The notes: generated by a model from the letters alone, not told the origin. 64,000 nt of DNA from an uncultured Pseudomonadota bacterium (GCA_902557415.1 CACEAA010000001.1:24001-88000), one strand, 5' to 3'; positions 18,333 through 27,980 are shown, numbered from the stretch's first letter. Numbers and translations: made by a program.

Positions 18333-19313
18333 ATGAAATCTCCCGTAAGAGTTACAGTAACAGGCGCTGCTGGCCAAATTTCTTATTCGCTGTTATTCAG
18401 AATTGCATCTGGGCAGATGCTTGGTGATGACCAACCAGTCATTCTACAGTTGCTTGAAATAGCGCCAGCTATGAAAGCCCTAGAAGGGGTTGCGATGGAG
18501 TTAGACGATTGCGCGTTTCCATTGGTTAATCAGATCACACTGCACGATGATGCGCATGCTGCATTCGACCAAACTAATTACGGGCTGCTTGTCGGGGCAA
18601 GGCCTAGGGGGCCCGGAATGGAGAGGAGTGATTTGTTGGAGGCTAATGGGGGTATTTTTACTGTACAAGGGAAAGCTATAAATGAACGTGCCGCGAGGAA
18701 TATTAAAGTAGTAGTGGTTGGAAATCCGGCCAATACTAATGCTTGGACGTGTATGAAGAGTGCTCCGGATATTCCCGTAACACAATTTACGGCCATGACC
18801 AGACTTGATCATAATCGCGCAAAAGCACAGTTGTCGGCGAAGATTGGCGTAGGGGTTTCAGATATCAAAAATTTGACTATCTGGGGAAACCACTCGACCA
18901 CTCAATATCCAGACTTGAGTCAGGCGACGGCTGGAGGAAAGCCAGCTTTAGATCTCGTTGAGCGTGCTTGGTATGAAAACGAATATATTGGACGTGTAGC
19001 CAAACGAGGTGCGGAAATCATCGACGCCAGAGGAGCATCGAGTGCCGCTTCGGCTGCTAACGCTGCGTTAGAGCACGTGAGAGATTGGGCTCTCGGGACC
19101 CCGGAAGGCGATTGGACGAGTATGGGAGTACCAAGTGACGGAAGTTATGGCATTGAAGAGGGTTTAATGTATTCATTTCCAGTCACTTGTGCTGAAGGGC
19201 AGTACACCATTGTTCAAGATCTTCCTGTGAGTAATTTTTCTCGAGATAAAATGGATGCGACGGCGACTGAACTAAAAGAGGAGCAAGATGCAGTCAGACC
19301 ATTACTTGGTTAA
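18333..19313 (+). CDS. mdh: Malate dehydrogenase
   Basis: A 326-residue NAD-dependent malate dehydrogenase of the longer cytosolic-like type, not the 312-residue E. coli type. It opens [20 protein letters not shown] (Rossmann motif GAAGQI). The substrate-binding arginines lie in [16 protein letters not shown], the nucleotide region is [12 protein letters not shown], and the catalytic histidine is in [15 protein letters not shown] 18333 is preceded by TAAGGA nine bases upstream. It is divergent from sucA, its TCA cycle partner, and ends in a visible terminator. Confidence 0.97.
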   Translation: MKSPVRVTVTGAAGQISYSLLFRIASGQMLGDDQPVILQLLEIAPAMKALEGVAMELDDCAFPLVNQITLHDDAHAAFDQTNYGLLVGARPRGPGMERSDLLEANGGIFTVQGKAINERAARNIKVVVVGNPANTNAWTCMKSAPDIPVTQFTAMTRLDHNRAKAQLSAKIGVGVSDIKNLTIWGNHSTTQYPDLSQATAGGKPALDLVERAWYENEYIGRVAKRGAEIIDARGASSAASAANAALEHVRDWALGTPEGDWTSMGVPSDGSYGIEEGLMYSFPVTCAEGQYTIVQDLPVSNFSRDKMDATATELKEEQDAVRPLLG

Positions 19314-19337
19314 TAGTTGATTGTACGTAAATAGAAA

Positions 19338-19391
19338 CTAGGGATAGAGGTTTATGAGTTAATTCCTCAAAAGTTCTATCCAGTGTTTTTT
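19338..19391 (+). terminator. Terminator after mdh
   Basis: GGATAGA (19342-19348) pairs with TCTATCC (19375-19381). The interior GAGG...CCTC can extend the structure, and ACT/AGT bases flank it on the outside. A T-run (from 19385) follows directly. It separates mdh from rppH. Confidence 0.7.
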
Positions 19392-19414
19392 ATTACTTGG
19401 TGGCGTTTATTTGA

Positions 19415-19888
19415 GTGATTGATAAAAACGGATTCAGGAAAAATGTTGGTATCGTTCTAGCAAATGAAACCGGCGATGTCTTGCTAGCCCGGAGAGCCGG
19501 AGTGGATGCTTGGCAGTTCCCTCAAGGTGGTATTGAGCGGGGGGAGTCTGCCGAAGAGGCTATGTATCGAGAGCTACGCGAAGAAATAGGGTTGCACGAC
19601 TATGAAGTTGAATTAGTAGCGCGAACTAGGGGTTGGTTAAAATATAGATTGCCCAAAAAGTTTGTCCGGCAGGGTCAAGTGCCGTTATGTATCGGTCAAA
19701 AACAAATTTGGTTTCTGTTGAGACTACTTGTAAGTGAAAGCCAGATTACGCTAGATGGCTGCGCTAAGCCTGAATTCGATCAATGGGAGTGGGTGTCTTA
19801 CTGGGCTCCAATCAAAAAGGTTGTTGCGTTTAAGGAAGAAGTTTATCGAAAGGCTCTAGAGGAACTATCTCTTTTCGATAGACGATAG
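19415..19888 (+). CDS. rppH: RNA pyrophosphohydrolase RppH
   Basis: A 157-residue Nudix hydrolase that removes pyrophosphate from mRNA 5' ends and triggers decay. The Nudix box spans residues 38-60 and fits GX5EX7REUXEEXGU exactly (GGIERGE ... REEIGL). The N-terminus (FRKNVGIVL, then DAWQFPQGG) and the QKQIWFLL segment are typical of RppH rather than of other Nudix enzymes. The start is GTG at 19415. It converges with btuD. In many gammaproteobacteria rppH sits next to ptsP, which is absent here. Confidence 0.93.
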   Translation: MIDKNGFRKNVGIVLANETGDVLLARRAGVDAWQFPQGGIERGESAEEAMYRELREEIGLHDYEVELVARTRGWLKYRLPKKFVRQGQVPLCIGQKQIWFLLRLLVSESQITLDGCAKPEFDQWEWVSYWAPIKKVVAFKEEVYRKALEELSLFDRR

Positions 19889-19920
19889 AGAATACTTAGT
19901 TTGTTGACATAGCCATAATG

Positions 19921-20685
19921 CTAGTTGAACGAGAGATCACAGAAACCATTATTCCAATTTATTTGTGACTGGACTTCAAAAACTTCAAAAATTCTTTCAG
20001 GGGTCAGAGTTTCCTCTACGGTACCTTCGGCCACTATTTCCCCTTTTTTTAGCCAAATAAGACGATCTGAAAAGTTCACTGCGAGGGGAAGCTCATGCAT
20101 CACTACTAGATTACAGGTTCCTTGCTGAGCGCATGTTCTCATAATTTTTAAAAGTTTTTTCTGGTGTTTTAAATCAAGAGAAGCAAGTGGCTCATCCGCT
20201 AGTAGGTATGGTGTGTTAGATGCTATTGCTCGCGCAAACTGAACCCGCGCTAGTTCACCTCCTGATAAAGACGCGACTGAACGATTGGCAATGTTGTTAA
20301 GCTGACATAGTTCCATGGCGTTATCTAAAGCAGACTGACCGGCGAGAGTGTGTTTAGTGGAATCAATATCAGCGCTAAATCGACCGAGAGCCACGATATT
20401 TTTTACTTTCCCAGGCCATGCAAGCTTTTTGTCTTGGGAGAGATAAGACATATATCTAGCAAGGCTCGTTCTATTAAAAGTGTGAATATCTTTCCCATTT
20501 AAGGTGATGATGCCGCTAGTAGGTTTTAGAATACCCAAAATACATTTTAGAAGAGTCGACTTTCCGGCCCCATTAGGACCTATAAGAGAGACTATCTCCC
20601 CTTCATTCAGTGTGAATGAAGCGTTTTTTAGCAGTTTACTATTGCCCACTCTATATGAGACTGATTGTCCTTGTATTTTACCCAT
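19921..20685 (-). CDS. btuD: Vitamin B12 ABC transporter ATPase
   Basis: About 254 residues. An ABC ATPase with Walker A GPNGAGKST, signature LSGGELARVQFA and Walker B YLLADEPLASLD, followed by the switch histidine in VVMHELPLAV. It powers import of cobalamin through BtuC. ATG 20685 lies inside the end of btuC with an 8-base overlap, implying coupled translation. An upstream ATG at 20709 would lengthen the overlap. It is last in btuB-btuF-btuC-btuD. Iron-siderophore ATPases are close relatives, and the riboswitch upstream decides for B12. Confidence 0.9.
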   Translation of the reverse strand: MGKIQGQSVSYRVGNSKLLKNASFTLNEGEIVSLIGPNGAGKSTLLKCILGILKPTSGIITLNGKDIHTFNRTSLARYMSYLSQDKKLAWPGKVKNIVALGRFSADIDSTKHTLAGQSALDNAMELCQLNNIANRSVASLSGGELARVQFARAIASNTPYLLADEPLASLDLKHQKKLLKIMRTCAQQGTCNLVVMHELPLAVNFSDRLIWLKKGEIVAEGTVEETLTPERIFEVFEVQSQINWNNGFCDLSFN

Positions 20686-21667
20686 TAAAGCTATTACGTC
20701 GATATACAATCATCATGAAGATAGGGGCACCTATTAAAGCCGCGATCACCCCTAGTTTAATTTCAGTATCGGTTGGGAGGAGTCTTATCGTCATATCCGC
20801 TACAACTAGTATGATTGCTGCGAGTAAAGCCGAGGGAAAGACCGCTTTGCCAGGATCATGTTCCACTAGGGGGCGAATCAGATGGGGTGCGACTATTCCA
20901 ACAAAGCCTATTACTCCTGCGAGAGATACCGCCGCTCCTGTTAAAACCCCGGTACTTAAAACGATTAACATCCTATTGCGAGGGAGGTTTAAACCCAGAG
21001 TGCCGGCTGTTTCTTCTCCTAACGTAAGAACAGATATACCTTTTTGTTGCCCCAGCAAAATTAAAAAGCCTAAGAATAATAAGGGTGCGCACAACAAAAT
21101 ATCTACCATACTTGTGTTTGCGACTGAGCCGAGCATCCATGTGACCATGTCCGATAGATAGAATGGGTTAGGTGCAATACTAGTTAGTAGCGCCATTCCT
21201 GCCCCGGCTAGACTTGATATTCCAACTCCAATTAAGATCAATGTAGTTACGGAGTCCACATTTTTAGCAATGAATGCAAGAAATATTGTGCCAACTAGGG
21301 CTCCGGTGACAGCTGCGAGTGGAACGGAGTAGACGGATGATTGAGCGAGCCCGTAGTAGATCACTATGGTAGCGCCGAGAGACGCGCAGGCCGAAACTCC
21401 TAAAACTCCAGGTTCAGCGAGAGGATTTCTAAGGAGGCCTTGAAGGGCCGCACCACTTGCTCCCAAACACATACCCACTAAATAGGCGGCCAAAGTTCGC
21501 GGCATTCTAATTTCCCATACGATTGTGTGTTCAACAGACGGTCCAACGCTAAAAATAGTTTTTAAACTAGTAATAATTGGAATTTGTGTAGGCCCTACCA
21601 TGCATCCCAGAAAAATCACTATCAGTGAGACGCCTGTTAATACAATGTATAATTTACTTTCACTCAC
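20678..21667 (-). CDS. btuC: Vitamin B12 ABC transporter permease
   Basis: About 329 residues with roughly ten hydrophobic helices of the FecCD/BtuC family. The pattern RMPRTLAAYLVGMCLGASGA followed by LQGLLRNPLAEP is the family signature, and GFVGIVAPHLIRPLVEHD contains the loop that contacts the ATPase. I take the GTG at 21667 as start because it overlaps the btuF stop as GTGA and the first membrane helix follows within about ten residues. The longer frame to 21736 would add 23 residues read through btuF. Confidence 0.88.
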   Translation of the reverse strand: MSESKLYIVLTGVSLIVIFLGCMVGPTQIPIITSLKTIFSVGPSVEHTIVWEIRMPRTLAAYLVGMCLGASGAALQGLLRNPLAEPGVLGVSACASLGATIVIYYGLAQSSVYSVPLAAVTGALVGTIFLAFIAKNVDSVTTLILIGVGISSLAGAGMALLTSIAPNPFYLSDMVTWMLGSVANTSMVDILLCAPLLFLGFLILLGQQKGISVLTLGEETAGTLGLNLPRNRMLIVLSTGVLTGAAVSLAGVIGFVGIVAPHLIRPLVEHDPGKAVFPSALLAAIILVVADMTIRLLPTDTEIKLGVIAALIGAPIFMMIVYRRNSFNG

Positions 21668-22527
21668 TGTATTGTATATCCGCTTTGTGCACGAGAAATC
21701 ATTTCTATCGCGTCGAGAGAATACCACCCACCACAACTGACTAGAGCCGGCGGAATCGCTATAGCAGTGTTACGTTTTAAAAACCTCTCAGTTACAGGAT
21801 GGTGTATGGGACTCCATTTCCCGCTATTTTTCGTCAAATCATTTAAGTAAGAGTGTACAATTACATTAGGGCGGAGGGAGACTAATTGTTCAAGTGGGAT
21901 ATCAGTCCAGCCTCGAGTTTCAATAATATTGCTTAGATTCCCTTTGGTCATAATGTCGTGCACCAAGGTACCGTCTCCAGTCGTGACGCCTCCCGCTGCT
22001 ATATACAATGCGGTTTTTTTCTTCTCAGTATGAGGAATAGATATAAGTCGACGATTCAAATCCTTTACGAGCCTGATACCCATCGCTTGATTCCCTAACG
22101 CTTTAGATACATTTTTTATCGTCCGATTAATTTCCTCCATAGAGTCTAAGAATCCTATCTGCAGTATGGGGATCTTGTGTTGGCTCAAGAATTTACTTAT
22201 ATCTTTTCCTCCTCCAAATGAACGGATAACTAAATCTGGCTTTAGTGATATCAATTCCTCTGCTAGGGGACGAACCTTATTAAAATTTTCTGCTTTTTCT
22301 CGCATAAAAGAAAAGGATGCCACAGACTTAGGAGAGACGCCTAGTATCTGACTAGACGTCCCGAGTTTGAGAAGATATTGGTCGGCGCAGTAATCTATAC
22401 TTATTACCCTCTGAGGAACACGCTTAGCCGAAGGCCCGGTCTCGGCCTGTAGAGAGCCGCATGTAATAATGAGAAAAATTAGTGCGTAACTAACTTTAGT
22501 TATATTATTGCAGAGTAAGGGAGACAC
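21664..22527 (-). CDS. btuF: Cobalamin-binding periplasmic protein BtuF
   Basis: A 287-residue periplasmic binding protein with a signal peptide (about residues 1-28, LIFLIITCGSLQA). The mature part starts with the helical-backbone fold RVISIDYCADQYLLKLG and ISLKPDLVIRSFGGG. A later RPNVIVHSYL and a GGWYSLDAIEMI tail fit the class III BtuF/FhuD fold. It overlaps the end of btuB by 23 bases and the start of btuC by 4, so the four genes form one coupled unit. Confidence 0.87.
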   Translation of the reverse strand: MSPLLCNNITKVSYALIFLIITCGSLQAETGPSAKRVPQRVISIDYCADQYLLKLGTSSQILGVSPKSVASFSFMREKAENFNKVRPLAEELISLKPDLVIRSFGGGKDISKFLSQHKIPILQIGFLDSMEEINRTIKNVSKALGNQAMGIRLVKDLNRRLISIPHTEKKKTALYIAAGGVTTGDGTLVHDIMTKGNLSNIIETRGWTDIPLEQLVSLRPNVIVHSYLNDLTKNSGKWSPIHHPVTERFLKRNTAIAIPPALVSCGGWYSLDAIEMISRAQSGYTIQ

Positions 22528-24343
22528 CGATTAGGCCTGATATTCCAGGAGTGCCATATCCGTATACTTGTTGATAATTTTCATCAAAGAGATTTTCCAC
22601 TTTAGCAAATGCGTTCAAGCGTTCAGTAATTTTATAGTTTGTATTTACGTCTACTCGCGTCCAAGACTTAACGTCTCCATTGGTATTTTTTTCCGTGCCG
22701 TTATATCTGATCAAGACACTACTTGACGATCGTTCGGAGGGTTTGACCGATATTGCGAAATCAGCTGAATTTTTAGGCACGCTCAATAGTTGCGTGTTTT
22801 TACCAGTTTTAGCATCTATATAAGCGTAGTCAGCGCTTATGTTAAGAAATTCGAACATGTCATATTGCGCTGAAACTTCCACTCCTTCAGAATTTACAAT
22901 ACTTTCGTTCTCATACCAGCCACTCGCATAAATAATTTGATTTTTGGTATCTTGGTCAAAGTAGGTTACAGAGATTTGGGCCTTGTCGAAATGTAAATCG
23001 AGACCTAAATCATAAGATGTTGATGTTTCCGGACGTAAATTTTTGTTCGCTTGTGTTTTCGAGGACCAAGGATTGAAATAGGTCAGCTGAAAAATAGTAG
23101 GTGCTTTAAATCCTTCGCCCCAGCTACCGCGGAGAGTGATAAACATAGTAGGATTCCAGGCTGCCGTAAACTTAGTCGTTGTTTTGGAGCCAAATACATC
23201 GTGATCATCTATCCTCACCGCCGCTGATAATGTGGTCGCTTTAAGCGGTTTAAGCTCGTACAGCGCGAAATAGCCCTGTATCTCGTTATCGTCGGTGCCT
23301 GATTGGCTAGTTTCGTGCTCCGCGCCGAAAGCCAATCGATTTTTATTATTGAAATTAAGTGTTCCTTGATAGCGGAAAAGGAGTCGGTGTCCGGTATAGT
23401 CATAGCTGGGCGAACCGTTAGAAAAGTAGTCTCTTTCTGTATCCGAATAGCTCGTATTAAAACTATTTTCGTATAGGCCATTCAGCAATGGAATATTTAA
23501 TGTCATACTTGCCGCTATTTCTTCTGTTTCTGTCGCTACGTCCGAATCTGCAACTCCAGTTTTAGCTCCCCAGCCGTCGTATTCGAGCTTTGAATCGTTA
23601 TATAGCACCGAACTCACTAACGTTGCGTCATGTGGCAGAGAAAGCGAGGTATTAGCAGAGAACGTTTTAGAATCGAATCCATCACGCTCGTTGTTGCCAT
23701 CTTTTTTCTCAGCCTTTGAAATACCATTAGACGTAAGTCCGTTAAATGCTAATCTAGCAGAAAAGCCTTCTTTAGCTATATTTGTTTCAACGCCTCCTCT
23801 ATAAGTAGAAAAAGAACCTATTTCGGTAAAGAGTTTTGTGGAGGTGTTGTCCGCTCTTTTTGTTACTATATTGACCACGCCGCCAATAGCATCAGATCCC
23901 CATAGTGTTGATTGATTTCCTTTAAGGATCTCTATTTTCTCGATATTTGAAGTATCGAGTCTCGCGAAATCGAAGCCGCCCCCTGGCGAGGTGGGATCGT
24001 TTACAGGTACACCATCAATTAAAACTAAGGTTTGCTCGCTCAGTGCGCCTCTTATACGGACTGTTGCAACCGCCCCAAAGCCCCCGTTTTGGTTCACGGT
24101 GACGCCAGGCACTGCCGCTATAGCGTCTATAGAGTTCCTGTAACCCATTAGTTCTATATCCTCAGCGGTGATCACACCTATGCTCGAGCCCACCTCGCGC
24201 AGCGGCTGTGATATTCGAGTACCGGTAATCTGGATGACGTCAGCAATATCGGTATTATCGTTTTCGGATTGAGCTATCGCCGTGGAGGAGATATATAAGC
24301 TTGCTAGCCCGATTATCGTGGCGAATTTTAATGCAACTATCAT
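22505..24343 (-). CDS. btuB: TonB-dependent cobalamin receptor BtuB
   Basis: A 612-residue outer membrane receptor. A signal peptide (about residues 1-24, ending AIAQS) precedes a TonB box (ADVIQITGT, about 33-41). The plug domain follows (PGVTVNQNGGFGAVATVRIR, then TLVLIDGVPVNDP, then LKGNQSTLWGSDAIGGVVNI), then a beta-barrel. E. coli BtuB is 614 residues. The barrel ends GVSLTLQ rather than with the usual terminal aromatic residue, a small oddity. A cobalamin riboswitch lies upstream on the same strand, so B12 is the expected ligand and expression should fall when B12 is abundant. Confidence 0.92.
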   Translation of the reverse strand: MIVALKFATIIGLASLYISSTAIAQSENDNTDIADVIQITGTRISQPLREVGSSIGVITAEDIELMGYRNSIDAIAAVPGVTVNQNGGFGAVATVRIRGALSEQTLVLIDGVPVNDPTSPGGGFDFARLDTSNIEKIEILKGNQSTLWGSDAIGGVVNIVTKRADNTSTKLFTEIGSFSTYRGGVETNIAKEGFSARLAFNGLTSNGISKAEKKDGNNERDGFDSKTFSANTSLSLPHDATLVSSVLYNDSKLEYDGWGAKTGVADSDVATETEEIAASMTLNIPLLNGLYENSFNTSYSDTERDYFSNGSPSYDYTGHRLLFRYQGTLNFNNKNRLAFGAEHETSQSGTDDNEIQGYFALYELKPLKATTLSAAVRIDDHDVFGSKTTTKFTAAWNPTMFITLRGSWGEGFKAPTIFQLTYFNPWSSKTQANKNLRPETSTSYDLGLDLHFDKAQISVTYFDQDTKNQIIYASGWYENESIVNSEGVEVSAQYDMFEFLNISADYAYIDAKTGKNTQLLSVPKNSADFAISVKPSERSSSSVLIRYNGTEKNTNGDVKSWTRVDVNTNYKITERLNAFAKVENLFDENYQQVYGYGTPGISGLIGVSLTLQ

Positions 24344-24459
24344 TTTTTTCCTTAGTAATTTGCTATTCCAAATAATATAAAGCCCGAAATTCTCGGACCA
24401 CGTTGGGTCGTTACTAAGGTTTTTCCTCTCTCACAAGACTGTTCCCGGTCACAAGAAGA

Positions 24460-24606
24460 ACGACGTGATGGCAGGTCTACTGACTTACAGATCAAAACCA
24501 AAAGATTGCCTTCCCAGGAGATTCCCAGTGGCTTTAGTATCTTTTGGCTACTTGCATACAGTTGCGGGCACAGTGCTGGATTTAAACCAGCTTCCCTCTT
24601 AGACGC
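24460..24606 (-). promoter_or_regulatory. Cobalamin (B12) riboswitch controlling btuBFCD
   Basis: Read on the minus strand, the leader contains AAGAGGGAAGCTGGTTTAAA, TCCAGCACTGTGCCCGCAAC and TGTATGC (24600-24552), then the B12 box GCCACTG (24526-24532) with GGGAATCTCCTGGGAAGGC, and finally AGTCAGTAGACCTGCCATCA near 24466-24486. These are the conserved blocks of the adenosylcobalamin riboswitch in correct order. The leader continues about 115 bases to the btuB ATG. Whether control is by termination or by ribosome access is not decided here. Confidence 0.96.
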
Positions 24607-25150
24607 GATTATAGCGACACCATCTGCACTATTTTATATATTTTTATGTGGTAGAGGTCAAGTTAAATAATAAACAATGAATAAATAGTAATAATAAATT
24701 TATAATACAATCAAAAAATCAAATCTAAACAACATAATAAGTTATAAATATGTTCCTCATATTTATTTTTCAGATATTTTAATTAAGAGAAATTCATATT
24801 TTTATTAGTTACTGGATTTGAGAAGTAATAATATATTTAATTAATTTAAATATTGTTTTAAATCATATATTTAAAATATTAAATACGTTAGCAAATTTTT
24901 ATAATGGTGAATAATCGCTGTTTCATAGGATCTGGGTCAGTTGGAAGAGCCAGAGTATAGGTATCAGACTCCCTCAAAACGAATAAGGCTAAGCAAATCA
25001 AATCAAATATTATTTAATATGCGGTCAGTCGATGTCTATATTAGGCCTTAAATTTAAAAATTTAGTGTAATTTAATTTGATTAGTGTAAAGTTACTCTCT
25101 AATTGGAGTATTTTTTATTGAGATTCCAGTGAACGCTTAGGAGAGGTCAT
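24607..25150. other. AT-rich intergenic region
   Basis: About 540 bases between the B12 riboswitch and the desaturase gene. Positions 24640-24900 are extremely AT-rich (long mixes of A and T), with no ORF of note. The rest should contain the btuB promoter (minus strand, near 24610-24680) and the desaturase promoter. A weak TACTC/GAGTA hairpin followed by T's lies at about 25093-25120. I see no RNA gene. Confidence 0.6.
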
Positions 25151-26017
25151 GTGACTGTTAGAACTATGCCGACTAAAGACGAATACTTTGCGGAGTTGCG
25201 TAAAGTTCCGGCGCTGGCGTTGCCGTCGGTAGCCTATTTTTTGATTGGGTACGGCATATTCCTAGCTTCTACGATGGCTGCAGTTGCGGGACAGGTCCCG
25301 ATGTGGGCTTCGTGCTTAATCAATGGGTTCGCTTTGTATTTGCTATTTACTCCCATGCATGAGTCTCTGCATGGCTCGGTATCGAGTAACCAATTTGTAA
25401 ATGATATGTTTGGTCGCATTCCTTTGCTTTTTCAGATCCCAGCTGCCCCTCTAGAAGTTGCCCGGTGGATTCATTTGGCGCACCACGCAAATACTACTTC
25501 GTCAGACGATCCGGATAACTTCATGCATCACGGCGCTTGGTGGGTTTTGCCATTCAGATGGGCTAATTTTGATGTGTTCTATTTAGTGAAATTTTTTCAG
25601 GATGATAGTAATGCCACCAAGCGACTCCGACCCGCTGTCTATATGTATGCAATTGTGTTTTTGATAATTGTGGCCGGCTTTGTGGTGAACGGTTTAGCGT
25701 TAGAACTGTTTATTTTATGGTTTCTGCCATCTCGCATAGGATTGGGATTGATAGGCTTTTTCTTTGTGTTTGTGCCACATTTCCCCGCGGACATATCAGC
25801 TAGGCAGGATAAGTATCAGGCTAGCACAACAAGGATTGGTTGGGAGTGGGTACTTACTCCGTTTTTAGCTTACCATAATTATCACTTGATCCATCATTTG
25901 TATCCTAACGTGCCTTTTTATAACTATATTAAAATATGGCAACTGAGATACGAAGAAATTACAGCCAACAATCCGTCGATCCAGAAAGGTTTTGCCTTGC
26001 GTCCTGAGGGACGTTAA
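25151..26017 (+). CDS. Fatty acid desaturase-like membrane di-iron enzyme
   Basis: A 288-residue membrane protein of the fatty-acid desaturase/hydroxylase superfamily. Three histidine clusters that would hold a di-iron centre are present: HESLHGS (70-76), HLAHHANT (108-115) and YHNYHLIHHLYP (241-252). About four hydrophobic stretches surround them. Its size is short for an acyl-lipid desaturase and fits carotenoid hydroxylase/ketolase-like or small desaturase subgroups, so the substrate is open. The start is GTG with GGAGAGG upstream. It is convergent with a glutathione transferase gene and not in an operon. Confidence 0.8.
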   Translation: MTVRTMPTKDEYFAELRKVPALALPSVAYFLIGYGIFLASTMAAVAGQVPMWASCLINGFALYLLFTPMHESLHGSVSSNQFVNDMFGRIPLLFQIPAAPLEVARWIHLAHHANTTSSDDPDNFMHHGAWWVLPFRWANFDVFYLVKFFQDDSNATKRLRPAVYMYAIVFLIIVAGFVVNGLALELFILWFLPSRIGLGLIGFFFVFVPHFPADISARQDKYQASTTRIGWEWVLTPFLAYHNYHLIHHLYPNVPFYNYIKIWQLRYEEITANNPSIQKGFALRPEGR

Positions 26018-26030
26018 AAAGATATCCGAC

Positions 26031-26690
26031 TTAGTTTGTAGTCATCGCTGAGCCCAGTGCTTTTTGCTTATCCGAGTTGCCTGCGGGAGGTGGTATTTCA
26101 ATACCTTTAGCAACAGCAGGTCTAATTGCTATCGCGTCTATCCACCGCTGAAGATGGTTAAGACCATCTACTGGGATGCGAGCCCAACGATGAGTCTTGA
26201 CCCAAGCCCAGTTTGCTATGTCGGCGATGCTGTAGATACCGGCCAAGTATTCGACTTTCGCTAGGCGGGTATTTAATACTTCATAGAGTCTGCGAGTTTC
26301 ATTTTTATAGCGCTTTCTGGCGGCAGGTACATCCTCGTTGAAATACCTCTCGAAAGTAACTGCCTGGCCTTGCATAGGGCCGATCCCGCCCATTTGAAAC
26401 ATAAGCCATTGGATTGTGGTCCAACGACCATGAGGATCGGTGGGTATTAGGGAACCAAATTTATCTGCGAGATACAACATGAGCGCTCCGGACTCGAATA
26501 TAGTTATATTGCTCTCGGTATCTACTATAACGGGGATCCGTCCATTGGGATTTAGCTCAAGGAATGCTTTAGTGTGTTGCTCCTTTTTCGACAAGTCGAT
26601 GGAGTGCAGCTCATAAGGTATCCCTAATTCTTCTAGAGTTATTGTGGCTTTCCATCCATTTGGTGTAGCCGCGGTATACAATTCTATCAA
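26031..26690 (-). CDS. Glutathione S-transferase family protein
   Basis: About 219 residues. The N-terminal thioredoxin-like domain begins IELYTAATPNGWKATITLEE, with the family's cis-Pro region NGRIPVIVD and the glutathione gamma-glutamyl site FESGALMLYLADKFG. A helical C-terminal domain follows. It resembles the YfcG/YghU (nu-class) group, including TPNGWKATI in place of a catalytic Tyr/Ser/Cys pocket. The start should be TTG at 26690, because AGGAGG lies six bases upstream; the in-frame ATG at 26726 has none. Downstream of the SDR gene on the same strand. Confidence 0.87.
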   Translation of the reverse strand: MIELYTAATPNGWKATITLEELGIPYELHSIDLSKKEQHTKAFLELNPNGRIPVIVDTESNITIFESGALMLYLADKFGSLIPTDPHGRWTTIQWLMFQMGGIGPMQGQAVTFERYFNEDVPAARKRYKNETRRLYEVLNTRLAKVEYLAGIYSIADIANWAWVKTHRWARIPVDGLNHLQRWIDAIAIRPAVAKGIEIPPPAGNSDKQKALGSAMTTN

Positions 26691-26759
26691 TAAATTCCTC
26701 CTGAGTTTTAAGACGCTCGCCTGCAAATGAAGAGCGTTTTCCCACTGTCTATTTTATTG

Positions 26760-27521
26760 TTATAGGAAATGCGTGCCTCCATCAACCATGATGTTTTGCC
26801 CAGATACAAATTTGCTGGCATCGCTAGTTAAGTAAAGTACAGTACCTACTAGGTCATCGGTTTCTAGGTTTCGACGCAGACTCTGTCCTGCCGCGATCGC
26901 TTCTTTCGCTCTCTCAAGACGATCTCCCATGAATTCGCTTGTTCCCTCGGTCATAACTGCCGATGGGGAGACGGTGTTGACTCTGATCCAGTATCGACCG
27001 AGTTCCCGCGCTAAGGTTCGACTAAGACCTATAACGGCAGCTTTACTAGTAGCGTATGCTGCCCCGTTTACCAATCCATGCATCGCGGCAAGTGACGCGA
27101 TATTTACTATACTGCCACCCCCACCATCCTTCATCGGTTGTATGACTGCTTTCGCGCAACGCCAGACACCGGTGACATTAACGTTCATGACTTGCTGCCA
27201 TTCTTTCTCTTCAAGCTGGTCAGCTCGTGCACTGGTTAAGCCCCCATAGAGTGCCGCATTATTAACGAGAGCATCGATACGCCCAAATCGATCGAGCGCT
27301 GCAGTAGCCATTGCTTCGCAAGACCCAGTATCGCCAACGTCTAGGTTAACGGCTAAGCCTTCTCCCCCCTCTTTGACGATCTCCTCGACTGTGTCTCCGC
27401 AATCTCGGACGTCGCCAGCCACAACTTGTGCACCCGACTTTGCTAAGTTGATCGCATAGGCGCGACCAAGACCTCGGGCTGCGCCGGTTACGATAGCGAC
27501 TTTTCCGTTCATTTCAAGCAT
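26760..27521 (-). CDS. Short-chain dehydrogenase/reductase
   Basis: A 253-residue classical SDR oxidoreductase. NAD(P)-binding TGAARGLGRAYA is near residue 12 and NNAALYG is in the middle. The catalytic triad is Ser in NIASLAAMHG and Tyr/Lys in YATSKAAVIG. The C-terminal block VSGQNIMVDGGTHFL is typical of FabG-like SDRs. Substrate unknown. The Asp in AGDVRD at the end of the second strand favours NAD over NADP. AAGGAGA lies seven bases before ATG 27521. It is followed by the GST gene about 70 bases downstream and may form a small detoxification operon with it (inference). Confidence 0.9.
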   Translation of the reverse strand: MLEMNGKVAIVTGAARGLGRAYAINLAKSGAQVVAGDVRDCGDTVEEIVKEGGEGLAVNLDVGDTGSCEAMATAALDRFGRIDALVNNAALYGGLTSARADQLEEKEWQQVMNVNVTGVWRCAKAVIQPMKDGGGGSIVNIASLAAMHGLVNGAAYATSKAAVIGLSRTLARELGRYWIRVNTVSPSAVMTEGTSEFMGDRLERAKEAIAAGQSLRRNLETDDLVGTVLYLTSDASKFVSGQNIMVDGGTHFL

Positions 27522-27726
27522 GGTGATTCTCCTTGATTTTATTCTGCATTTTCGATTCTGTTAGTAGTGTAGCTCTCTCAATGTCGTTAATGATATGTTG
27601 TATCATACTATATAGGAAGGGGGTTGAGAGCGGAGGAAGATCGACAGGGGATTGGCAGTGGTTTTTGGAGGGTCTTTTGAGGCGACTACCAGGGGCTGAG
27701 GGCTCGACAGGTGTTCGGAGGAATCT

Positions 27727-27960
27727 TTGAATCTTAATCATACCAGTACAGCGAGAGTGAGAAGGCTTCGGGAGAGACGAGCTCGGGGCATCGTCATGTG
27801 TGCCCGGGTTGAGGTCGGGGATGGTGGAATGGAGTTGTTAAGACGTAACGGGTTACTCGGGGCCGAAAAGCAGGGGAATCGGGAAGCTGTCGAGAAGGCG
27901 GTGCATGCGGCTTTGGAACAGTGGGCCGTGGGCCAAGGTGCACGGATCACGGCCCTTTGA
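27727..27960 (+). CDS. Small protein found with mobile elements (unknown function)
   Basis: A 77-residue protein starting at TTG with a good GGAGG five bases upstream, which argues for a real gene. It opens with an arginine-rich segment VRRLRERRARGIV, followed by VEVGDGGMELLRRNGLL and an amphipathic helix REAVEKAVHAALEQWA. From memory, this layout resembles small proteins beside prophages and mobile elements of alphaproteobacteria, often paired with a protein like the next gene. Function unknown, and a DNA-binding or toxin/antitoxin-like role is speculation. It is 20 bases upstream of the next gene in the same direction. Confidence 0.55.
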   Translation: MNLNHTSTARVRRLRERRARGIVMCARVEVGDGGMELLRRNGLLGAEKQGNREAVEKAVHAALEQWAVGQGARITAL

Positions 27961-27980
27961 GAACTTGGTAACCCCCGACA

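Noticed and set aside
20616-21161. 181-codon plus-strand reading frame
   Set aside because: It lies fully antisense to btuC, which has clear BtuC/FecCD motifs and coupled overlaps; this frame shows no family motif.
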